Positions 1 to 5,222 of a stretch of DNA of 7,282 nt are shown one piece after another. Below the pieces are notes generated by a model. It was not told the DNA's origin and made no database searches. It saw nothing but the letters and a program-made list of their open reading frames with translations. The DNA comes from Candidatus Krumholzibacteriia bacterium (lineage in GTDB: Bacteria; Krumholzibacteriota; Krumholzibacteriia; LZORAL124-64-63): NCBI GenBank assembly GCA_030643455.1, contig DAOWLV010000154.1, positions 1-7,282 on the forward strand, given 5' to 3'. Each line of letters starts with the position of its first letter. The stretch's first letter is position 1. The position numbers and the translations under genes are program-made.

Positions 1-893
1 AACCAGACGTAGTTGAATTCTGCCTTGAACTTTTCCACGAAGCGGTAGGCGATTCCCAGGGACATGATGTCGGGGAGATTGATTTCCGTATTCAGTTTCT
101 GCTCGCGTCCCAGGGCGCCCACCAGGGCGTTGCCCCAGGGGTCGGCGCCGGGAGCCACGGGATCCAGCGTGGCATCGCCGTCGTCGAATTTCATGGTTTT
201 CTTGAAGTGGTACATGGCACCCAACGACAGCTTTTCATTGGGCCGGTACATCAAGCCGAACGAAGGAGTGAGGTTGATCGAGCTGGACCCCTTGAGCTCC
301 GTGTGGATGGCGTTTTCCCCGAACTGGGGCTCGGGAGTGTACTTCTTGAGCTCCAGGTTCTGGTGGGCTATATCGACACCCGCAGCAATGGCGAAGCCTT
401 CGCCCAACTTGAGGGAGAGGGCCGGCGTCACGTAGACGGTCTCGATCACCACGTCGTGGCTGATCCGGCGGCCAACCCATTCGGCCCCGTCCTTCCAGAC
501 AACGCCCAGACCGAAGGGGGCGTAAACACCGATGCCGAAGGCGAGACTGCCGCCGGAATTGTTGGTGAAGTAGACGCCCGGTACGGGGTAGACCTTGTCT
601 TCGGCTTCCCCAGTCGAGGTCGTGGCGTCGGTTTTGTTCAGTTTCCCGCTGAACTTGAACTGGGGCGCCACGAAAACAGCGTTCGCTTCCAGGCGCGTGC
701 CTTCCATGAACGACAATCCCGCGGCGTTGTAGAACAGTGCGGAGCCGTCGTCGGCCGTGGCGGTAAACGCACAGCCGAGAGCGGTGGCCTTGGCGCCGGC
801 TTCGTAGATGCTGAATCCAGAGGCCAGGGCCGAACCCGAGCCGAGAATCAGCAATCCCGCAACCAACAGGGTGCAAATAATCCTTTTCTGCAT
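1..893 (-). CDS. FadL/OMPP1/TodX-family outer-membrane transport protein, 3' end outside the window
   Basis: Read on the minus strand from the ATG at 893-891, the frame stays open to the window edge and gives 297 residues; family members are usually about 400-450, so roughly the last third is missing. Residues 1-24 form a signal peptide ending in SALA, with a mature start SGFSIYEAGAKATALG. This is followed by ADDGSALFYNAAGL, the FadL N-terminal hatch region where the family normally has NPA. Later stretches fit the beta-barrel pattern: YAPFGLGVVW, a long alternating segment, then INLPDIMSLGIAYRF near residue 280, a typical FadL-family strand motif. The family makes outer-membrane channels for long-chain fatty acids or other hydrophobic compounds such as toluene; the substrate here cannot be told. 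An AGAGGAGG ribosome site at 905-898 sits four bases before the start. The hatch Pro is Ala here, and a Cys sits in ALGCAF. The longer open frame at 235-1173 on this strand is a shadow in another frame. Confidence 0.93.
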   Translation of the reverse strand, partial: MQKRIICTLLVAGLLILGSGSALASGFSIYEAGAKATALGCAFTATADDGSALFYNAAGLSFMEGTRLEANAVFVAPQFKFSGKLNKTDATTSTGEAEDKVYPVPGVYFTNNSGGSLAFGIGVYAPFGLGVVWKDGAEWVGRRISHDVVIETVYVTPALSLKLGEGFAIAAGVDIAHQNLELKKYTPEPQFGENAIHTELKGSSSINLTPSFGLMYRPNEKLSLGAMYHFKKTMKFDDGDATLDPVAPGADPWGNALVGALGREQKLNTEINLPDIMSLGIAYRFVEKFKAEFNYVW

Positions 894-914
894 TTCGCCT
901 CCTCTGCATTTCGT

Positions 915-937
915 AAGCGGCCCCAGGTCGGCCGCTT
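915..937. repeat. 8-bp-stem hairpin just upstream of the FadL-like ribosome site
   Basis: AAGCGGCC (915-922) pairs perfectly with GGCCGCTT (930-937) around a 7-base loop. In the minus-strand transcript the stem ends about 9 bases before the AGAGGAGG ribosome site (905-898). It could stabilise the mRNA 5' end or affect translation. No T-run follows it. Confidence 0.45.
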
Positions 938-952
938 GGCCGCCAGTGGGCG

Positions 953-969
953 CCCCGCAACATGCGGGG
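953..969. repeat. GC-rich hairpin in the FadL-like 5' leader
   Basis: CCCCGC (953-958) pairs with GCGGGG (964-969) around the loop AACAT. No T-run follows on either strand, so it is not a standard intrinsic terminator. It lies inside the proposed leader of the FadL-like transcript. Confidence 0.45.
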
Positions 970-990
970 TTCCGCATACTTTGATCGGGC

Positions 991-1007
991 GACCCTAGCA
1001 CAGGGTC
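991..1007. repeat. 17-bp operator-like inverted repeat over the FadL-like -10 box
   Basis: GACCCT (991-996) and AGGGTC (1002-1007) are perfect 6-base inverted arms around a 5-base centre. The dyad covers the proposed -10 box of the minus-strand promoter, so a dimeric repressor bound here would block it. It could equally be a hairpin in a longer leader if transcription starts further upstream. No known regulator family is recognised from the arms. Confidence 0.4.
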
Positions 1008-1019
1008 CAGAACGTGCAA
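992..1019 (-). promoter_or_regulatory. candidate sigma-70-type promoter for the FadL-like gene
   Basis: On the minus strand a TTGCAC -35 box (1019-1014) and a TAGGGT -10 box (997-992) are separated by 16 bases. A TGC immediately before the -10 makes it an extended -10. Transcription would start near 985, giving a leader of about 90 bases that contains two hairpins. This was read by eye; the -10 is an imperfect match. Confidence 0.35.
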
Positions 1020-1024
1020 AGCCC

Positions 1025-1053
1025 TTTTCAATCAAGGAAATGTGGACCATATT
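1025..1053 (+). promoter_or_regulatory. weak candidate promoter for the ligase-like gene
   Basis: TTTTCA (1025-1030) and CATATT (1048-1053) lie 17 bases apart, each matching four of six consensus positions. Transcription would start near 1060, which fits translation from the ATG at 1084 and not from the GTG at 1042. It lies back to back with the minus-strand promoter at 992-1019. Confidence 0.25.
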
Positions 1054-1073
1054 AGACCTGTAACAACCGTCCC

Positions 1074-1078
1074 GGAGG
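1074..1078 (+). promoter_or_regulatory. ribosome binding site deciding the ligase-like start
   Basis: GGAGG lies five bases before the ATG at 1084. The competing GTG at 1042 has only AAGGA (1034-1038), three bases away and too close. Confidence 0.6.
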
Positions 1079-1083
1079 CCCTC

Positions 1084-2055
1084 ATGTTGTTTGTCGACCA
1101 TCCCGATGAGTTTCACAGGATCCTGCCGGGATTCCTGCCCCGGACCCTGCGGCCGGTTGAACAGGGAACGCAAGATCCAGGTGGGGATTCCTTCGCCATG
1201 ACTCTCCGGGAGGCCCTGTTCGGCCCCGGAAAGTGCCCGACCCTGATGGCAGGCGAACGATCAGAAAGCGATCCAGGCGATTTCTGGACCTCTTGCTTCC
1301 TGGTCCGGCGTGCCTCGGTTTCCCAGTACGATGCCCTGCGCCAGGTGATTGCCACCAGCCAGGACCTGCCGGGTCATGTCCTGTGCCTGGCCTTGTCCGG
1401 GGCGGGGTTTCACGGTCAGCAGGAGCGTCAGTGGGTGGCCGATACGGGCAATCTTCATCTCAGCGTCGGTCTACGCTGCGATCTTCCGGCCGCGGAAATA
1501 GGGCTGGCACTGACCATGTTGCCCGCGGTGGCGGTGATGGATTCCCTGTCCGTCCTGACTGACTCCGGGTCCCGGCCAGACGGCCTGGGAATCAAGTGGG
1601 TCAACGACATCCTGGTTGGCGGCCGGAAAATCGGCGGCGTGTTGACCTCCGCCAGGTCCCTGGACGGACAGATCCGGTCTGCGGTTTTGGGAATCGGTTT
1701 GAATGTCGCCGTTGCACCCGCAGTGCCGCCGACGCCCTTCACGCCCGGAGTCAGCTGTCTCGAGGATTGCATGTCCTTGCCACAGGACGGCTTGACAAGA
1801 GTCCTGAGTCTGGTCCTTTCGGCGCTTGCGGGGCGGTTCGAGGAACTGGTGCAACAGGGACCAGACCCCTTGCTGGAGGCCTATCGCGCCGATTCGGTGG
1901 TCCTGGGCCGCCGGGTCGAAATCCGGCCTGACGGCCCTTTTTCCGGACCCCACAGACAAGGCCGTGTCCTGGCCATCGGTCCCGACCTGGCCCTGGCCCT
2001 GGCCAATGATCCCGAACCGGTGACCTCCGGGCGTCTCGTTCTTTTGCCGGAATAG
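1084..2055 (+). CDS. biotin-protein-ligase-like protein with a degenerate active-site loop
   Basis: The 323-residue product resembles the catalytic and C-terminal domains of biotin--[acetyl-CoA-carboxylase] ligase (BirA/BPL). Residues 112-127 end in RQWVADTGNLHLS, matching the BPL segment W-x-S-P-x-G-N-L-x-x-S. Residues 170-188 (IKWVNDILVGGRKIGGVL) match the KWPND motif, with Lys171 in the place of E. coli Lys183. AVLGIGLNV (200-208) is the next conserved strand. GRRVEI to SGRLVLL (276-321) looks like the small SH3-like C-terminal domain. The glycine/arginine-rich GRGRRG loop that binds biotinyl-AMP is replaced by AGFHGQQER (107-115), and the upstream Ser-Thr-Asn motif reads VSQYD. There is no N-terminal helix-turn-helix; about 70 unrecognised residues stand there instead. 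The ATG at 1084 is chosen for its GGAGG site (1074-1078) five bases upstream; a GTG at 1042 would add 14 residues but has a poorly spaced ribosome site. The family is fairly sure, biotinylating activity is not. Confidence 0.75.
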   Translation: MLFVDHPDEFHRILPGFLPRTLRPVEQGTQDPGGDSFAMTLREALFGPGKCPTLMAGERSESDPGDFWTSCFLVRRASVSQYDALRQVIATSQDLPGHVLCLALSGAGFHGQQERQWVADTGNLHLSVGLRCDLPAAEIGLALTMLPAVAVMDSLSVLTDSGSRPDGLGIKWVNDILVGGRKIGGVLTSARSLDGQIRSAVLGIGLNVAVAPAVPPTPFTPGVSCLEDCMSLPQDGLTRVLSLVLSALAGRFEELVQQGPDPLLEAYRADSVVLGRRVEIRPDGPFSGPHRQGRVLAIGPDLALALANDPEPVTSGRLVLLPE

Positions 2056-2115
2056 GACTGTTCTCCACCGTTTTACAGGGTTTTCTCCCAATAATCCCTC
2101 CAGTTTTGCCGGAAT
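2042..2115 (+). repeat. 12-bp direct repeat flanking the end of the ligase-like gene
   Basis: TTTTGCCGGAAT occurs at 2042-2053, running into the TAG stop codon at 2053-2055, and again exactly at 2104-2115 in the intergenic gap, 62 bases downstream. The second copy may be the remnant of a local duplication or a binding site; no known element matches. Confidence 0.4.
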
Positions 2116-2126
2116 CTTCCGATCCT

Positions 2127-2159
2127 ATACCAGTCCCATTTTTGTGATTTTCCTGGTAT
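2127..2159. repeat. 7-bp inverted repeat upstream of the histidine kinase
   Basis: ATACCAG (2127-2133) and CTGGTAT (2153-2159) are perfect inverted arms with a T-rich 19-base spacer. The second arm ends 34 bases before the kinase ATG. It is a candidate operator or weak hairpin. The gap 2056-2193 shows no convincing promoter and no terminator for the preceding gene. Confidence 0.3.
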
Positions 2160-2193
2160 TCCCTAGTGAATTTCACCGAGTCCAAGGTCGGAG

Positions 2194-3987
2194 ATGAAGA
2201 TGGCCACAGGTTTGGAAGCCGGAAAAGACGTCAGGATTGCCCGCCTGCTGGCACGCCGCGGGGCGCCGGGGTCTTTCGCCTATGCGGTTTTCACAATGCT
2301 GGTGGTCGGTCTTACCGGGCTCTGGAAACAGGAGCCCGTTCTGGTTGTGGTGGCCATCGTGATCAACCTGGCCACCGGCTGGGTCAGGAAGCGCCTGAGC
2401 ACCCGCTTCGATGTTGATTATCCCGGTAACCCCGTCCGTTGGGCAGGCATGTTCCTGGCCGCCACCATGGTTTTCGCGGTCACCTGGGGGCTCTTGACCA
2501 TCCTGGTGGCTCGAACCTTCGGCCTGGGCTGGGAGATGCTACTGACCATGCTGGTGACGACGGGCCTGGCCACCGGCGGCATCAGCGCCTTGAGCGCCGA
2601 CTCCCGGACAATCATCCCCTACCTGGGTGTGATTCTAGGTCTGCCGGTTTTTGCTGCGGGCACCCTGCCGGCCCCCGAAAATATGCGCATGGCCCTGATC
2701 TTCAGCCTGTACCTCCTCTACTGTCTGATCCAGACCCGCATCCAGACCCGGTACATCGCCAAGGAATTCGAGTCTGCCGACCTCTTGGAACAGCGCACCC
2801 GGGAACTGGCCGTGGCCACGCGTGACGCCGAAGCGGGCAGCGAGGCCAAGAGCCTGTTTTTGGCCAACATGAGCCATGAAATTCGCACCCCGATCAACGG
2901 AATCCTCGGCATGACCGAACTGGCTCTGGAGACCGACCTGACCTCTGAGCAGCAGGAGTATCTGGAACTGGCCCGCTATTCCGGGAACAATCTGCTGACC
3001 CTGGTCAACGATTTGCTCGATTTTTCGCGCATCGAGGCCGGGCACATGGAATTGGTGCCCACTCGTACTGATCTGAGGGAGCAGGTCTCCCGTAATACCG
3101 AAGCCCTGACCGCGGGCAACAAGATCTGCCAGGTTCCGGTCACCTGGCGGGTGGCAGAGGCGGTGCCGGAGATTGTGGTTCTCGATGACACCCGATACAA
3201 GCAGATCCTGACCAACCTGATCGGGAACGCGATCAAGTTCACACGCGAGGGTGAAATCAAGATCACGATCGACGCCAGCCCAAGAAAAGACGGTATGCTT
3301 CTCATCCGGACCGTGGTCCGGGACACGGGCATCGGTATTCCGGCAGAAAAACTGGGCAGCGTATTCGGGACCTTTTCCCAGGCCGACAATTCTTTTGTCC
3401 GCGAGTTCGGCGGTACGGGTCTGGGCCTGGCAATCAGCCGGCAACTGGTCCAGTTGATGGGAGGGGACATCCGGGTGGAGAGTGAGATGGGTGTCGGCAG
3501 CGTGTTCACTTTCGATATCCTGGCCTGTCCCGTGTCCGAGGAACCCTCTCCCTGGGAAACCACCCCCGATAACCGTGTTTCGGTCGTGGCACTGGAGCAA
3601 ACCCTGCGGGTGCTTGTGGTGGAAGACAATCCCGTCAACAGCCGTTTCGCCCAGCGATACCTTGAAAAGCGCGGACATGTGGTGGAGGTGGCCGCCAACG
3701 GAGAACTGGGGGTGGAAGTCTTCAGGAAAAAGATCTTCGATCTGGTTCTCATGGATGTCCAGATGCCGGTCATGGACGGTCTGCAAGCCACCGAAGCCAT
3801 CCGGGCTTATGAAGGCGATCCGGAGCGGCATGTCCCGGTAGTCGGCTTGACCGCCCACGCCTCGGCCGAAGATCGGGAACGCTGCCTTCAGGCAGGCATG
3901 GACGGCTACCTGACCAAGCCCGTAAACCTGTCGGACCTTGACAAAGTTCTCGTCGACGTCCTGAATCATGAATTGATCCCGGCCTGA
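2194..3987 (+). CDS. membrane-bound hybrid histidine kinase (HisKA-HATPase-receiver)
   Basis: The 597-residue protein is a two-component sensor kinase of the inner membrane. Six hydrophobic segments lie near residues 28-44, 48-63, 84-106, 113-133, 139-158 and 165-181, with only short loops, so signal detection is probably within the membrane. A short coiled linker (190-218) leads to the HisKA H-box MSHEIRTPINGILGM with phospho-acceptor His228. The ATPase domain shows the N-box NLIGNAIKFT (Asn345), the G1 box DTGIGIP (377-383), the F-box FGTFSQAD and the G2 box GGTGLGL (406-412). The receiver (about 470-590) has EDNP with Asp478, phospho-acceptor Asp521 in LMDVQMPVMDG, Thr553 and Lys575, all intact. 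There is no HPt domain and no separate response regulator nearby, so the phosphorelay partner lies elsewhere. The start at 2194 has AAGG six bases upstream; ATG 2200 with GGAG is equally possible. The next gene follows after 14 bases. Confidence 0.95.
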   Translation: MKMATGLEAGKDVRIARLLARRGAPGSFAYAVFTMLVVGLTGLWKQEPVLVVVAIVINLATGWVRKRLSTRFDVDYPGNPVRWAGMFLAATMVFAVTWGLLTILVARTFGLGWEMLLTMLVTTGLATGGISALSADSRTIIPYLGVILGLPVFAAGTLPAPENMRMALIFSLYLLYCLIQTRIQTRYIAKEFESADLLEQRTRELAVATRDAEAGSEAKSLFLANMSHEIRTPINGILGMTELALETDLTSEQQEYLELARYSGNNLLTLVNDLLDFSRIEAGHMELVPTRTDLREQVSRNTEALTAGNKICQVPVTWRVAEAVPEIVVLDDTRYKQILTNLIGNAIKFTREGEIKITIDASPRKDGMLLIRTVVRDTGIGIPAEKLGSVFGTFSQADNSFVREFGGTGLGLAISRQLVQLMGGDIRVESEMGVGSVFTFDILACPVSEEPSPWETTPDNRVSVVALEQTLRVLVVEDNPVNSRFAQRYLEKRGHVVEVAANGELGVEVFRKKIFDLVLMDVQMPVMDGLQATEAIRAYEGDPERHVPVVGLTAHASAEDRERCLQAGMDGYLTKPVNLSDLDKVLVDVLNHELIPA

Positions 3988-4001
3988 CGGAACCATCATG
4001 A

Positions 4002-4604
4002 GTGGCGATCGTTCTTTTCTCCATGCGAAACCGGCATGATCCCTGGAAATGGCCCATCTGTGTCGGAGTGACCGTCGCAATGGTCCTGGTGACCACGTTC
4101 CTGCTGCCCCAGAGCTGGATCGATGCCTTCTTTTCCCCCCTGTCCCTCCTCGAGCGTCTGGAACGTGAACAGCCCCCCGCCTGGATGGTCATCCTGCCGC
4201 CGCCTCCGGTGGAGATAGTTCCGGATCGCCAGTCAATACCCCCCGTGTCCCCGTCCGATCCTGCCCGCCCAAAGACGCACAGGGATCCCGATTGGTGGTC
4301 CCGGGGCTGGCGCGTCCGGACCACGCCCGACACCCCCGCCGCCGGGCCACAGGCCTCTGCCGACAGCGTGGCGATCCTGCTGATGGCCCTGGGGGTGGAG
4401 CGGGATTTCATGACCCGTGCTCGTCCCGACAGCTTGATGGCTTCACGGCTGTTTTTGATGCAGGTGGAGGATTCTTTCCGGTTCGACGAGTTGAAACCCT
4501 ATCTGGAGGCCATGGCCAGGTCGCGTGACTACGCGGATATCATGTCCCGGGCTGCCGATATGTATGACAATTTCCTGGCGACGGAAATCATGACTCCCGA
4601 TTGA
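4002..4604 (+). CDS. single-pass membrane protein with TonB-like proline-rich region, function unknown
   Basis: I do not recognise this 200-residue protein as a known family. A short basic N-terminus (MRNRHDPWKW) precedes one membrane helix at residues 18-36, so it is probably anchored in the inner membrane with the rest in the periplasm. Residues 58-90 are proline-rich (AWMVILPPPPVEIVPD), resembling the stretch after the anchor in TonB-type energy transducers, but no TonB C-terminal domain follows. Residues 120-196 look mainly helical and acidic (DELKPYLEAMARSRDYADIM) with no motif I know. The gene starts 14 bases after the histidine kinase stop and is probably co-transcribed, which suggests a role near that sensor. 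The start is uncertain: GTG 4002 has only GGA ten bases upstream, while ATG 4023 would shorten it by seven residues with no ribosome site. Confidence 0.7.
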   Translation: MAIVLFSMRNRHDPWKWPICVGVTVAMVLVTTFLLPQSWIDAFFSPLSLLERLEREQPPAWMVILPPPPVEIVPDRQSIPPVSPSDPARPKTHRDPDWWSRGWRVRTTPDTPAAGPQASADSVAILLMALGVERDFMTRARPDSLMASRLFLMQVEDSFRFDELKPYLEAMARSRDYADIMSRAADMYDNFLATEIMTPD

Positions 4605-4633
4605 TCGGATCTCCGGTTGCGCAATTCAATATT

Positions 4634-4673
4634 TATGATAGCTTTAAAATACTTGACAATTTTCTTCATGGTT
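4634..4673 (+). promoter_or_regulatory. AT-rich control region of the Rrf2 gene with an IscR-like half-site
   Basis: The gap 4605-4730 is AT-rich against its surroundings. TATGAT (4634-4639) is a good -10 box, though no matching -35 is seen. ATACTTGAC (4649-4657) fits all nine positions of the left arm of the E. coli IscR type 1 consensus as I remember it (ATASYYGAC). The right arm (4664-4673) is degenerate, matching about half its positions. The same bases contain a perfect TTGACA (4653-4658), a possible -35 with no clear -10 beyond it. Rrf2 regulators often control themselves, so this is a plausible autoregulatory site; that role is inferred. Confidence 0.4.
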
Positions 4674-4730
4674 TGGTTGGAGAACGGAATCCGGTCGTAA
4701 CCAGGATTTCCGGATCAGCTGGGAGTGTTC

Positions 4731-5189
4731 ATGTTTCGTGTCACCAGAGCCGAAGAGCAGGCCGTCCGCCTGATCATGCGCCTTGCCGTCCTCGGGGAAC
4801 AGTTGACCCTGTCCGACCTCGCCGTGGCCGAGGATCTGCCCGAACCCACCGTGGCCAAACTGCTCGGCATGTTGCGCCGGGGTGGCGTGGTGGAGGCTGT
4901 CAGGGGTCGCAACGGAGGATATGTCCTGGCGGATCTTCCAGAGCGGACCAGCGCCGGCAGCGTGATTCGCAGCATCAGCGGGGAACAGGTTTTCGAGTAC
5001 CCCTGCAGCGATTCCCACGACCGGCCCGATTGTCCCCGCACCGACGATTGCGGACTGCGGCCGGTGTGGCAGCACCTGGGCAACCGGGTGTCGGAAGTGC
5101 TGGAACAGACGAGCATCGCCGACCTGTTGCGCACTGAAGAGTCCGCCTCCAGTAATCTCGCAAACCTATGGCCCCTGGCAGGCAAGTGA
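4731..5189 (+). CDS. Rrf2-family transcriptional regulator, probable iron-sulfur sensor
   Basis: The 152-residue protein has the usual length and layout of the Rrf2 family (IscR, NsrR, RsrR). A winged helix-turn-helix spans residues 25-68: LTLSDLAVAEDLPEPTVAKL, then the wing RGRNGGYVLA, which is the family signature. The dimerisation and sensor part holds three cysteines, Cys92, Cys101 and Cys107 (YPCSDS, PDCPRTDDCGL), the region where IscR binds its [2Fe-2S] cluster. IscR spaces these C-x5-C-x5-C; here the first gap is eight residues, with a His at 96 between. Cluster binding is likely but not proven, and the ligand could differ. The ATG at 4731 is chosen because GGGAG (4721-4725) lies five bases upstream; a GTG at 4725 overlaps that site. 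No iscS/iscU or nitric-oxide genes adjoin it, so its regulon cannot be read from context. The convergent gene ends 33 bases beyond its stop. Confidence 0.9.
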   Translation: MFRVTRAEEQAVRLIMRLAVLGEQLTLSDLAVAEDLPEPTVAKLLGMLRRGGVVEAVRGRNGGYVLADLPERTSAGSVIRSISGEQVFEYPCSDSHDRPDCPRTDDCGLRPVWQHLGNRVSEVLEQTSIADLLRTEESASSNLANLWPLAGK

Positions 5190-5222
5190 GGGCGCCCTTC
5201 ATCCCGCCGAGTCAACCCCGCC

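Noticed and set aside
235..1173. 312-codon minus-strand frame overlapping the FadL-like gene, and a 263-codon plus-strand frame at 207-998
   Set aside because: Both are out of frame with the true FadL-like gene, which has a signal peptide and family motifs; their products are Arg-rich and domainless.
2635..4080. 481-codon open frame on the minus strand across the histidine kinase
   Set aside because: The plus strand carries intact kinase and receiver motifs over the same bases; the antisense product is rich in His and Gln with no domain.
4617..4624. Palindrome TTGCGCAA upstream of the Rrf2 gene as an operator
   Set aside because: An 8-base palindrome is expected by chance at this length scale, and it matches no Rrf2-family site that I know.
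5189..5198. Palindrome AGGGCGCCCT in the gap between the convergent genes as a terminator
   Set aside because: It has no loop and no following T-run on either strand, so it is not a credible intrinsic terminator.
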